From NCBI GenBank assembly GCA_963817785.1, contig CAWFPL010000002.1, positions 1 through 64,000 on the forward strand: a DNA stretch of 64,000 bases, written 5' to 3'. Below, one piece after another: positions 55,288 through 63,680 of this stretch (the first letter of the stretch is position 1; the number at the start of each line of letters is the position of its first letter). A model generated the notes under the pieces. The model had not been told where the DNA came from and ran no database searches. It saw nothing but the letters and a program-made list of their open reading frames with translations. This DNA is from JAKALD01 sp963817785. Its GTDB lineage: Bacteria; Pseudomonadota; Gammaproteobacteria; Burkholderiales; SG8-39. The position numbers were made by a program, and so were the translations under genes.

Positions 55288-56586
55288 ATGAGCGGCTCCG
55301 CGCCAGTCGATCCCGGCACGGCGGCGGCGGCAATGCAAAGCGCTTGCGTGGCGGCGCTCGCCGGGTCGAGCCTGCTGGCGCTGGGCGCCGTGCGCGATGG
55401 CGTCCTGGCGCATGCTTCCGCGGCGCTGCTGCGCATGTTCGGGCTGCGGGAGGGCGGAACGCGCAAGCGGTTTGCGGATCTGGTCGAGCCCGCCGACCGC
55501 GAACGGGTCGCACGCGTGCTCTTTTCGCCTGGCGAGGGGGCGGTTGCCTTTCGTGCCGTGCGCGCGGACGGCAGCCTGTTCGAGGCGGAGCTCTCGGCGG
55601 TGCACGCAGCGCTGCCCGGCGGCGCGGCGACCGTGATCGCGCTGTCCGACCTCACCGAGCGCGAGCGTGCGGCGCGCCAACTCTCGTACCTCGCGCTGGT
55701 CGATCCGGTCACCGGTCTGCCGAACCGGCAGGCATTCGTCGACCGGCTGCAGGCGGCGCTGAGCGCGGCACGGCGCGCGGGTCGCCCGTCGATTGTCATG
55801 CTCGTGGAGCTGGACGGCCTCGAGGGGGCGGACGCGAGCACGCACGACGCGATGCTGCGCGAAATCGGCTCGCGCCTGCGCCAGTGCCTGCGCGAGACGG
55901 ACACGGTCGCGCGGCTCGGGGAGGTGCGGCTGGGCATTATCCTGCCGCGCGTCGCCGAGCGCGGCCATGCCGCGCTGTCGGCGACGCGCATGCTCGCTGC
56001 GCTCACCGGGCTGCCCGGGGGCGAGGGCGGTCGCTGCCGGGCGAGCATCGGCATCGCCGCCTACCCGGACGACGCCCCCTCCGCGGAGCCGCTCCTCGAG
56101 CGCGCGCGCGCGGCGCTCGCCGACGCGCGCGGGGCGGGCGAGGGCCGGTTCGCCTTCGCGTCGCCGGCGCAAGCGGCGGGCCCGGGCTTGCCGGAGTACG
56201 TGCGCTGGAGCCCGCGCTACGAAGTGGGCGTCGAGGTGCTGGACGGCCAGCACCGGCACCTGCTCGAGCTCATCAACTGCTTGGGGGACGGCCTCAGGTC
56301 GGGGCGCGAATTCGATCAGCTGGTCGATGCGCTCAAGGAGCTGGTGCGTTACACGGAGCATCACTTCGCCACCGAGGAGCGCCTGATGGACGAGCTCGGC
56401 GCGCACGGCGAGCGCCACCGCGCCGAGCACCGCAGGCTGCTCGACAGCCTGATGCAGTTCACGCTGCGTCTCGACGCCGAGGGGGTGAGCCAGAGCTCGC
56501 GCTTCCTGCAGGAGTGGCTGTTTCACCACATCGACGAGGTGGACCGGCCGTTCGCGGCTTTCCTGCGCAACCACGGGGTGAGCTGA
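55288..56586 (+). CDS. PAS / degenerate GGDEF / hemerythrin multidomain protein
   Basis: This 432-residue cytosolic protein has three parts. A PAS-like domain spans about 20-130. A GGDEF domain at about 132-295 starts YLALVDPVTGLPNRQAF, but its active site reads RLGEVRLGIIL, so GGDEF is lost and it should not make cyclic di-GMP. A bacteriohemerythrin domain lies at about 305-430, with iron ligands in LDGQHRHLLELIN (His322), HHFATEE (His358, Glu362), GERHRAEHRRLL and FHHIDEVDRPF (His414, Asp419). Hemerythrin domains bind O2 at a diiron site. The protein is probably an oxygen or redox sensor; its output is not obvious. Confidence 0.87.
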   Translation: MSGSAPVDPGTAAAAMQSACVAALAGSSLLALGAVRDGVLAHASAALLRMFGLREGGTRKRFADLVEPADRERVARVLFSPGEGAVAFRAVRADGSLFEAELSAVHAALPGGAATVIALSDLTERERAARQLSYLALVDPVTGLPNRQAFVDRLQAALSAARRAGRPSIVMLVELDGLEGADASTHDAMLREIGSRLRQCLRETDTVARLGEVRLGIILPRVAERGHAALSATRMLAALTGLPGGEGGRCRASIGIAAYPDDAPSAEPLLERARAALADARGAGEGRFAFASPAQAAGPGLPEYVRWSPRYEVGVEVLDGQHRHLLELINCLGDGLRSGREFDQLVDALKELVRYTEHHFATEERLMDELGAHGERHRAEHRRLLDSLMQFTLRLDAEGVSQSSRFLQEWLFHHIDEVDRPFAAFLRNHGVS

Positions 56587-56606
56587 GCGCGGCAGCGCGC
56601 CGGGGC

Positions 56607-56638
56607 TTGACGCGGCTCGTTGAATGAGCAATCATTCA
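56607..56638 (+). promoter_or_regulatory. Promoter with overlapping TetR-type operator for the SDR-hydratase operon
   Basis: TTGACG (56607-56612) and AATCAT (56630-56635) are 17 bp apart. The 18-bp inverted repeat TGAATGA-GCAA-TCATTCA (56621-56638) overlaps the -10 box. This is a typical layout for a TetR repressor of acyl-CoA catabolism, and a TetR gene is third in the operon. Confidence 0.65.
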
Positions 56639-56691
56639 GTCCACTGTGCGGCGGGGCTGCTCGGCCCCCGTTACGTGGCGGAGGCGCGATC

Positions 56692-57438
56692 ATGCGGCTG
56701 GACGGCAAGACGGCGGTAGTGACTGGGGCGGCGTCGGGAATCGGGCGCGCGACTGCGCAAGCGCTCGCGGCGGCGGGGGCACACGTGCTGCTCGGCGACA
56801 TCGCAGAGGCGCCCGGCGCCGAGGCGGCGGCCGCGATCCGTGCCAACGGGGGCGGCGCCGATTTCATTCGGCTCGACGTCACCGATCTCGCTTCGATCGA
56901 GGCCTTCCAGCGCGCGGCCTATACGCGTCACGAGCACGTCGACATCGTGGCCAACGTCGCCGGCTGGGGAAGAATCGAGCCGTTCGTCAAGAACACGCCG
57001 GATTTCTGGCGCAAGGTCATCGATCTGAATCTGCTCGGGCCGATCGCGGTGACGCGCGCCTTCCTCGACCGCATGATCGAGCGCAAGGCCGGCAAGGTGG
57101 TCACCGTGGCGAGCGACGCCGGGCGCGTCGGCAGCCTGGGCGAGAGCGTGTACTCCGGCGCCAAGGGAGGCGCGATCGCCTTCACCAAGTCGCTGGCGCG
57201 CGAAATGGCGCGCTTCGGCGTCAACGTGAACTGCGTCTGCCCGGGCCCCACCGACACGCCGCTGCTCGCGGCGGTGCCGGAAAAGCACCGCGAGGCCTTC
57301 GTCCGGGTGACCCCGATGCAGCGCCTCGCCAAGCCCTCTGAGATTGCCGACGCGGTGCTGTTCTTCGCCAGCGCGCGCTCGGACTTCGTCACCGGGCAGG
57401 TACTCTCGGTGAGCGGCGGCCTGACGATGGTCGGCTGA
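56692..57438 (+). CDS. SDR-family dehydrogenase, BadH-like hydroxyacyl-CoA dehydrogenase
   Basis: This 248-residue short-chain dehydrogenase has the NAD-binding TGAASGIGRA, the VAGWGRIEPF segment, a catalytic Ser in VASDAGRVGS and YxxxK in VYSGAKGG. Its end, CPGPTDTPLL...GQVLSVSGGLTM, closely resembles 2-hydroxycyclohexanecarboxyl-CoA dehydrogenase (BadH) of Rhodopseudomonas. It would oxidise a cyclic or beta-hydroxyacyl-CoA. The ATG at 56692 follows GGAGG. It is the first gene behind the TetR operator. The exact substrate is inference. Confidence 0.87.
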   Translation: MRLDGKTAVVTGAASGIGRATAQALAAAGAHVLLGDIAEAPGAEAAAAIRANGGGADFIRLDVTDLASIEAFQRAAYTRHEHVDIVANVAGWGRIEPFVKNTPDFWRKVIDLNLLGPIAVTRAFLDRMIERKAGKVVTVASDAGRVGSLGESVYSGAKGGAIAFTKSLAREMARFGVNVNCVCPGPTDTPLLAAVPEKHREAFVRVTPMQRLAKPSEIADAVLFFASARSDFVTGQVLSVSGGLTMVG

Positions 57439-57473
57439 ACGGTTTTTCCACAACGAACGAAGACGAGGACGGC

Positions 57474-58292
57474 ATGTACAAGCTGAAAGCGGCCGAGTGG
57501 CGGCCGCAGCACTTCAAGTGGCAAGTTGCGGACCGCGTGGCCACCGTCACGCTCAACCGGCCGGAGCGCAAGAATCCGCTGACCTTCGAGAGCTATGCCG
57601 AATTGCGCGACACCTTCCACAAGCTGCAGTACGCGGAGGACGTGCGCGCGGTGGTGTTCACCGGCGAGGGCGGCAACTTCTGCTCGGGCGGCGACGTGCA
57701 CGACATCATCGGGCCGCTGGTCAAGATGGACATGACCGGGCTGATGGCCTTCACCCGCATGACCGGCAACCTGGTGAAGGAGATGCGCCACTGCCCGCAG
57801 CCGATCATCGCGGCCGTGGATGGCGTCTGCGCGGGCGCCGGCGCGATCATCACGATGGCGAGCGACCTGCGCTATGCCACTCCCGAATGCAAGACCGCGT
57901 TCCTGTTCGTGCGCGTCGGCCTGGCCGGCTGCGACATGGGCGCCTGCGCGATCCTGCCGCGCATCATCGGGCAGGGGCGCGCGTCCGAGCTGCTATATAC
58001 GGGACGCAGCATGAGCGCGGAAGAGGGCCTGGCCTGGGGCTACTACAACCAGGTCGTTCCGGCGAATCAACTGCTGCAGAAGGCGCAGGACATGGCGCTG
58101 TCGCTGGCCAACGGCCCGGCCTTCGCTCACTCGATGACCAAGAAGTGCCTGCACCAGGAGTGGAACCTGTCGATCGAACAGGCGCTCGAGACCGAGGCCG
58201 AAGCGCAGGCGATCTGCATGCAGACGGGCGACTTCGAGCGCGCCTACAACGCGTTCGTCAACAAGCAGAAGCCGAAGTTCGAGGGCAACTGA
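57474..58292 (+). CDS. Enoyl-CoA hydratase/isomerase family protein
   Basis: This 272-residue crotonase-fold protein has the oxyanion-hole segments NFCSGGDVHDII and VDGVCAGAGAIITMASDLRYA. The C-terminus ends QKPKFEGN. The N-terminal VTLNRPERKNPLTFES is typical. The loop carrying GCDMGACAILPRIIG differs from standard fatty-acid hydratases, so it may act on a ring-derived enoyl-CoA. It is 35 nt after the SDR gene and overlaps the TetR start by one base. Confidence 0.86.
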   Translation: MYKLKAAEWRPQHFKWQVADRVATVTLNRPERKNPLTFESYAELRDTFHKLQYAEDVRAVVFTGEGGNFCSGGDVHDIIGPLVKMDMTGLMAFTRMTGNLVKEMRHCPQPIIAAVDGVCAGAGAIITMASDLRYATPECKTAFLFVRVGLAGCDMGACAILPRIIGQGRASELLYTGRSMSAEEGLAWGYYNQVVPANQLLQKAQDMALSLANGPAFAHSMTKKCLHQEWNLSIEQALETEAEAQAICMQTGDFERAYNAFVNKQKPKFEGN

Positions 58293-59050
58293 TGCGCGGG
58301 CACGCGGCGGTCGGCAAGCGCGCGCGGCCGACTGGCGCGCGCTCGAGTGCGGTGCGCACGGATGCTCCGGCGCACGTCGAGAGCCTGGTCTCGGATCCGC
58401 GGCTGGTCGAGGAGCGGCGCGCGCAGATCGTGCGCGCGGCCGTCAAGCTGTTTTCCGAGCAGGGCTATTACACCACCACCATCCAGCAGGTCGCGCGCGA
58501 GGCGGGTATCAGCACGGGGCTGGTGTACCAGTATTTCCGCGACAAGGACGATCTGCTGCTGCTCGCCCTGATGCAGGTGCTCGAGCGCTACGAGCAGGAG
58601 ATCCCGCGGCGCCTGGAGGGCGTCGAGCACCCCGTGGAGCGCCTGTGCACGGCGCTGCGCACCTACTGCGACATCGTCGACCGAATGCGCGACGCGACGG
58701 TGCTCACCTACCGCTCGACCAAGTCGCTGCGCGCGGATCGTCGAGCGCTCATCATGGAAGGCGAAGTCCGCACCAACCGGCTGCTCGAGCGCTGCATCCG
58801 CGCCTGCGTGACGGGCGGCGACATGCGCGCCGTAAACGAGCACCTGCTCGCCTACTCCCACGTCATGTTCTGCCACGCCTGGGCGCTCAAGCACTGGGCG
58901 CTGCGCAAGCGCTATTCGCTCGAACAGTACGTGCGCGAGGGATGCGCCCTGCTGGTCGAGCCGTTCCTGACGGCGAAAGGCACCGGCGTCTACACGGCGA
59001 TGCTGCGCAGCCCGGCGTGGGCCAGGGCGGGCGCGGCAAAGGGAAAATGA
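58292..59050 (+). CDS. TetR-family transcriptional regulator
   Basis: This 252-residue repressor has an unusually long N-terminal arm (about 45 residues, Arg/Ala rich) before the TetR helix-turn-helix IVRAAVKLFSEQGYYTTTIQQVAREAGISTGLVYQYFRDKDDLL in sections. The ligand domain has LTYRSTKSLRADRRALIMEGEV. The A of its ATG is the last base of the hydratase stop, and its own stop overlaps the next ATG. It probably binds the 56621-56638 palindrome and responds to an acyl-CoA intermediate. Confidence 0.88.
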   Translation: MRGHAAVGKRARPTGARSSAVRTDAPAHVESLVSDPRLVEERRAQIVRAAVKLFSEQGYYTTTIQQVAREAGISTGLVYQYFRDKDDLLLLALMQVLERYEQEIPRRLEGVEHPVERLCTALRTYCDIVDRMRDATVLTYRSTKSLRADRRALIMEGEVRTNRLLERCIRACVTGGDMRAVNEHLLAYSHVMFCHAWALKHWALRKRYSLEQYVREGCALLVEPFLTAKGTGVYTAMLRSPAWARAGAAKGK

Positions 59051-59805
59051 TCGAGCTGCGCATCGAGGGCGCGGTGGCGGTGGCCACGCTTTCGCGGCCG
59101 CCGGTGAATGCCGTCAACGGCGCGTGGACCGACCGCCTGGCGGAGATCGTCGAGCAGGCGGAACGCGACGCTTCGATCGGGGTGCTCTGGATCCGCAGTG
59201 CCCTGAACGCGTTCAGCGCGGGCGCCGACCTCGAGCTGATGCGCGCGGGTTTCGAGAGCGAACAGGGACGCGAGCGAATGATCGACGTCGTGCACCGCAT
59301 GCAGCAGGTGTTCGCGCGACTCGAAGCTCTGGGGGCAGTCTCGATCGCCGAGATCGGCGGCGCGGCGCTGGGCGGCGGCCTGGAGCTGGCGCTCGCCTGC
59401 GATCTGCGGGTGGTCGCCGACACGGCGAAAATCGGCCTGCCCGAGGCCGGGCTCGGGCTGCTCCCCGGGGCGGGCGGCACGCAGCGCCTGACACGGCTGT
59501 GCGGCGATGCGCTCGCGCGCCGGCTGATCCTGGGTGCGGAAGTCGTGTGCGGAGCGGACGCTGCGAGGCTCGGGCTCGCGCACTGGGTGGCGCCGCGCGC
59601 GGAACTGGAGGCGTTCACGCGCGCGCTCGTCGATCGCATTGCCGGATATCCGCCTGCGGCGCTGGCCGCCTGCAAGCGCTGCATCGGCGCCGCGCTCGAT
59701 CCGCGCGCCGACGGCTTCGCGCTCGAGATCGCCGAGACGCGCCGGCTCTACGCCGCGCCCGAGACCCAGCGCCGGGTGCGGCGCTTCCTCGACAAGCAGG
59801 CCTGA
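59047..59805 (+). CDS. Enoyl-CoA hydratase (second copy)
   Basis: This 252-residue crotonase-family protein has ALNAFSAGADLELM and the second oxyanion motif IGGAALGGGLELALACDLRVVA. The catalytic glutamate region is LPEAGLGLLPGAGGTQRLTRL, so both hydratase glutamates appear present. It differs clearly from the first hydratase and resembles ordinary FadB/PaaF-type hydratases. Its ATG overlaps the TetR stop (ATGA). It converges on hcrB with a 6-nt gap. Confidence 0.88.
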   Translation: MIELRIEGAVAVATLSRPPVNAVNGAWTDRLAEIVEQAERDASIGVLWIRSALNAFSAGADLELMRAGFESEQGRERMIDVVHRMQQVFARLEALGAVSIAEIGGAALGGGLELALACDLRVVADTAKIGLPEAGLGLLPGAGGTQRLTRLCGDALARRLILGAEVVCGADAARLGLAHWVAPRAELEAFTRALVDRIAGYPPAALAACKRCIGAALDPRADGFALEIAETRRLYAAPETQRRVRRFLDKQA

Positions 59806-59811
59806 TCCGCC

Positions 59812-60795
59812 TCAGCGCGGCTGCGCCAGATCGCGCAGCAGCCGTTGCGCGAGCACCGCCGCCACTTGGCGCCGGTAGTTGGACGCGGTCACCGTGGTGC
59901 GCATCGGGCTGACTTGCTTCTGCACCAGCTTGCCGAGCGCGCCCAGCGCGGCCTCGTCGGCCGAGTGGCCGATCAACGCGTCCGTGCCTTCAAGCAGCAG
60001 GGGGTACGAGTTGGTCCCGGTGAGCCCCAGGCGGAACGTGTTCAGCCTCCCGTCTGCATCGAGCGCAAGGGCCGCCGCGACGCCTGCGAGGGGGAAGTCC
60101 ATCGCGCCGCGCACGCGCGCCTTGCGGTAGCCGGTGCGCAGGCCCGCAGCGGGGCGCGGCACGTTCACGGCGACCAGAATCTCGTCGCGCTCGAGCGTCA
60201 GGTGCCGCGCACCGTCGTCGCGGTACAAGGCGGTGAGCGGTACGCGGCGCGTCCCGGCCTGGGACGCGAGCTCGAGCTCGGCCCCGAGTACGAGCAGCGC
60301 CGGGGCCAAGTCCCCGCTGTAGGCCGCGTGGCAGCGCTTGCCCTGGGGCGCGACGTGGCAGGTCTCGCCATCGCGTTTCAGGCAGTACTGATTCGAGCGC
60401 CGCCACCACTCGCCCTGGTTGTAGAACACGCAACGCGTATCCAGGCACAGGTTGCCGCCCACCGTTCCAGCGACGCGGTGCGCGGGTCCGGCGATCAGGC
60501 GCGCCGCCTGGGCGAGCGCGGGAAACTCCTCCAGCACCACGACATCGGCTGCGAGCTGCGCCAGGCTGACCCCGGCGCCGATGTGCAACGCCTCGCGATC
60601 GAGCACGAGCTCGCGCATGGCCTGCACCGCCCCGAGATCGATCAGCAGTGCCGGCCTCTCCAGGCCATGCCGGATGTTCGGCACCAGGTCGGTGCCCCCG
60701 GCGAGAAGCCGTGCCTCCGGGTGCGCGGCGAGCAGCGACGCGGCTTCGGCGAGCGTCGCCGGCCGGCGCAGCGCGAAGTCCGAGAGCGTGGTCAT
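59812..60795 (-). CDS. hcrB: 4-hydroxybenzoyl-CoA reductase beta subunit (FAD and [4Fe-4S])
   Basis: This 327-residue FAD-binding subunit of the xanthine oxidase family has LAGGTDLVPNIRHGL and VGGNLCLDTRCVFYN. It carries the extra segment of about 40 residues with four cysteines at 122, 138, 146 and 155 (CVFYN, QYCLK, GETCHVAP, KRCHAAYSGD). This insert is the hallmark of HcrB from Thauera aromatica, where it binds a [4Fe-4S] cluster that reverses electron flow so that ferredoxin can drive dehydroxylation. Ordinary xanthine or CO dehydrogenases lack it. Its ATG overlaps the hcrA stop. Confidence 0.92.
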   Translation of the reverse strand: MTTLSDFALRRPATLAEAASLLAAHPEARLLAGGTDLVPNIRHGLERPALLIDLGAVQAMRELVLDREALHIGAGVSLAQLAADVVVLEEFPALAQAARLIAGPAHRVAGTVGGNLCLDTRCVFYNQGEWWRRSNQYCLKRDGETCHVAPQGKRCHAAYSGDLAPALLVLGAELELASQAGTRRVPLTALYRDDGARHLTLERDEILVAVNVPRPAAGLRTGYRKARVRGAMDFPLAGVAAALALDADGRLNTFRLGLTGTNSYPLLLEGTDALIGHSADEAALGALGKLVQKQVSPMRTTVTASNYRRQVAAVLAQRLLRDLAQPR

Positions 60796-63143
60796 GGCGT
60801 CTTGCCGCCGCGTGCTGCCTGGAGACGCTCGGCCCGGCGTCGCGCCTGGATCGCTTCCAGCAGGCGGTCGGGGGTGGCCGGCAACTCGTCCAGCCGGATG
60901 CCGATCGCGTCGCAAATCGCATTGGTCAGCGCAGGCAGAAAGCCGGCCAGCGCGCCTTCACTCGCTTCCTTGGCGCCGAACGGGCCATTCGGATCGCGCG
61001 CCTCGACGATTTTCACCTCGATCGGCGGCGACTCGGCAATCGTCGGGAAGCGGTAATCGAGGAAATTGGCGCGCAGCGGCAGGCCGTTGTGGAACTGGGT
61101 CTCCTCGCCCATCGCCTGGCCCATTCCCATCCAGACCGCGCCCTGGATCTGCCCCTCGACCGCGAGCGGATTGATGGCGAAGCCGCAGTCTTGGGCGGCC
61201 CACACCCGCTCCACGCCGACCACCCCCGTGTCCTCGTCCACCGCCACTTCCACCACTTGGGCGGCGTAGGAAAACCCCGGGCTCGGGCCGACCGCCGCGC
61301 CGCGGAACTTGCCGCCTTGCAGCTCGGGCGGCACGGTATAGGTGCCCTTGGCCGTGATCGGACCGCCGTTTTCCAGGGCCGCGCGCACCGTCTCCGCGTA
61401 AGACAGGCCGCGGTCGGTGCCCGCGACGCGGAAGCGCTCACCGGCACATTCGATGTCGGCGGCCTGCACCTCGAGGCGCCTGGCCGCGGCGTCGAGCAGG
61501 TGCGTCTTGAGCTCCTGCGCCGCGGCGAGCGCCGCGTTGCCGACCATGAACGAGACGCGCGACGAATACGAACCGTTGTCCTTCGGCGTAAGCGCGCTGT
61601 CGGTCGCGATGACCCGGAAGCGCGCCAGCCCCAGGCCGAGCACTTCGGCCGCGACCTGGACCAGCAGCGTCGAGGATCCCTGGCCGATATCGGCCGCGCC
61701 GGTGAACAGCGTCACCGAGCCGTCGAAGTCGAGCCGCAGGTTGACCGTGGCGTGCGGCTCGCCGGTCCAGTGCACCGGCTTTGCGGCACCGGAGACGTAG
61801 TGCGAGCAGGCCATGCCGAGGCCGCGCCCCCGCGGCAGCTTGCCCTTGCGCGCCTTCCAGCCCGAGGCCTGCTCGGCCCAGTCGAGGCACTCGGGCAGGC
61901 CGTAGGAGTTCACCTGCAGGTCGTTCGCGGTGCGGTAGGGCGCGCTGATCAGGTTCGCGCGCCGCACGGCGAACGCGTCGAGCCCAAGCTCGGCGGCCAT
62001 CTGATCGAGCAGCGATTCGAACGCATGGCGCACGTCGACCGATCCGTGGCCGCGCATCGGGCCGCAGGGCGGCGTGTTGGCGTAGACGCGGGAGCCCCGG
62101 TACTTCACGGCGCTCAAGCGATAGAGCGCGTGGATCAGCGCCCCGGCGTACAGGATCGTGACGACGCCATAGCCGGCATACGCCCCGCCGCGCTGCACCA
62201 CTTCGGCGTCCACCGCCGTGATCTCGCCGCCGCGCTTCATGCCGATGCGCAACCGGACGTCCGTTTCCGGCCGGCCGTGATGCATGATGAAGGTCTCTTC
62301 GCGCGAGAGCTCGATCTTCACCGCACCGCCCGCGGCACGGGCGAGCAGCGCGGCGATGATCTCGAAGTTCAGCGTCTCGGTACGGTGGCCGAAGCCGCCG
62401 CCGACGAACGGCTTCACCACGCGAATCGCGGCCGCATCCATCTTCAGGCACTGCGCCAGCGTCAGGTGCACGTAGTAGGGGACCTGAGTCACCGAGTGCA
62501 GCGTCAGCCGCTCGCGCTCCGGGTCCCACTCGGCGAGCGCACTGTCGGGCTCCATCTGGGCGTGAGTGACCTCGGCGTAGTGGTAGCTGTGCTCGCGCAC
62601 CAGGTCGGCTGCGGCGAATCCCGCATCGAGGTCGCCGAAGCTGTGCTCGACCTCGCGCTCGACGTTGCCCGGCTTTTTGTCGTGCAGCAGCACCGCGCCT
62701 TCGGCGCGCGCCTCGGACGCCGTGAAGTACGCGGGCAGCGGGCGATACTCGACCTCGATCAGCTCGAGCGCGGCGCGCGCGGTGCGCTCGTCCTCGGCCG
62801 CGACCGCGGCGATCGGCTCGCCGCAGTAGCGCGCGCGGTCGCGCGCGATCGGATATTCGTTGTGTGCGATCGGCAGGATGCCGTAGGCAACATCGCAATC
62901 CGCCCCGCTGATCACCGCGTGCACGCCGGGCAACGCGCGCGCCCGGCTGGTGTCCACGCGCAGGATCTCGGCGTGCGCGTGCGGGCTGCGCAGGATCAGG
63001 CCCACCAGCGCCTGCTCGGCGGGCAGGTCGGCGGTGTAGCGCGCCCGCCCGGTCACTTTCTCGACGCCGTCGATGAGCGGCGTCCGGCGTCCGGCGGTGT
63101 TGCCGGCGTGCGCCGCGACGGCCCCGGAAGCGGTTTGCGTCAC
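60792..63143 (-). CDS. hcrA: 4-hydroxybenzoyl-CoA reductase alpha subunit (molybdenum cofactor)
   Basis: This 783-residue molybdopterin subunit removes the phenolic hydroxyl of 4-hydroxybenzoyl-CoA to give benzoyl-CoA. Family marks are VTGRARYTADLP, RSPHAHAEIL, KPFVGGGFGHR, CGPMRGHGSVDVRHAFE, DIGQGSSTLL and the catalytic Glu region GPFGAKEASEG. The start is GTG at 63143 (10 nt after hcrC, with GGGG upstream). The order hcrC-hcrA-hcrB with short gaps shows one operon. The identity rests on the HcrB insert; a related aromatic dehydroxylase is the alternative. Confidence 0.9.
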   Translation of the reverse strand: MTQTASGAVAAHAGNTAGRRTPLIDGVEKVTGRARYTADLPAEQALVGLILRSPHAHAEILRVDTSRARALPGVHAVISGADCDVAYGILPIAHNEYPIARDRARYCGEPIAAVAAEDERTARAALELIEVEYRPLPAYFTASEARAEGAVLLHDKKPGNVEREVEHSFGDLDAGFAAADLVREHSYHYAEVTHAQMEPDSALAEWDPERERLTLHSVTQVPYYVHLTLAQCLKMDAAAIRVVKPFVGGGFGHRTETLNFEIIAALLARAAGGAVKIELSREETFIMHHGRPETDVRLRIGMKRGGEITAVDAEVVQRGGAYAGYGVVTILYAGALIHALYRLSAVKYRGSRVYANTPPCGPMRGHGSVDVRHAFESLLDQMAAELGLDAFAVRRANLISAPYRTANDLQVNSYGLPECLDWAEQASGWKARKGKLPRGRGLGMACSHYVSGAAKPVHWTGEPHATVNLRLDFDGSVTLFTGAADIGQGSSTLLVQVAAEVLGLGLARFRVIATDSALTPKDNGSYSSRVSFMVGNAALAAAQELKTHLLDAAARRLEVQAADIECAGERFRVAGTDRGLSYAETVRAALENGGPITAKGTYTVPPELQGGKFRGAAVGPSPGFSYAAQVVEVAVDEDTGVVGVERVWAAQDCGFAINPLAVEGQIQGAVWMGMGQAMGEETQFHNGLPLRANFLDYRFPTIAESPPIEVKIVEARDPNGPFGAKEASEGALAGFLPALTNAICDAIGIRLDELPATPDRLLEAIQARRRAERLQAARGGKTP

Positions 63144-63153
63144 GTCGTGCCCC

Positions 63154-63615
63154 CTATGCCCCGGCCGCCGCCTGGACCGACTCGATGATTTTCACGTACC
63201 CGGTGCAGCGGCACAGGTTGCCGGACAGCGCCTCGCGGATCTCGGCTTCGCTCGGATCGGGGTTGCGCCGCAGGAGCGCCTCCGCGGCCATGATCATTCC
63301 GGGCGTGCAGTAGCCGCATTGCGTGCCGAGCTTTTCGTGAAACGCCTGCTGCAGCCGGCTCAAGCGGCCGCTCTGGGCGAGCGATTCGATCGTTTCGACG
63401 TGGCGGCCCTCGCAGCCGACGGCCAGCGTCAGGCAGGCGAGCCGCGGCTCGCCGTCGAGCAGTACGGTGCACGCGCCGCACTCGCCGCCGTCACAGCCGT
63501 GCTTGGTGCCGGTGAGACCGAGCTGCTCGCGCAGGTAGTCGATCAGCAGCACGTTGTCGGCCACGGCGTCCTCGCGCGGGCGGCCGTTGACGGTCAGGCA
63601 GACGAGCCGTTTCAT
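63154..63615 (-). CDS. hcrC: 4-hydroxybenzoyl-CoA reductase gamma subunit (two [2Fe-2S])
   Basis: This 153-residue iron-sulfur subunit has a plant-type ferredoxin cluster at CDGGECGACTVLLDG, with a further cysteine in LACL. The second cluster is at QCGYCTPGMIM and LCRCTGYVKI. It passes electrons between the HcrB clusters and the molybdenum site. The ATG is at 63615. The upstream ligase ends 65 bp before it. Confidence 0.92.
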   Translation of the reverse strand: MKRLVCLTVNGRPREDAVADNVLLIDYLREQLGLTGTKHGCDGGECGACTVLLDGEPRLACLTLAVGCEGRHVETIESLAQSGRLSRLQQAFHEKLGTQCGYCTPGMIMAAEALLRRNPDPSEAEIREALSGNLCRCTGYVKIIESVQAAAGA

Positions 63616-63680
63616 GATGTCGTTGCTCCGGTCGGAAAGCGCAGGCTAGCGGACGCGCGCGTGTCAGGATTCGACATAGA

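Noticed and set aside
60648..63188. An 846-codon open frame on the plus strand opposite hcrA and hcrB
   Set aside because: It is an antisense shadow of two clearly assigned genes, with no domain or ribosome binding site.
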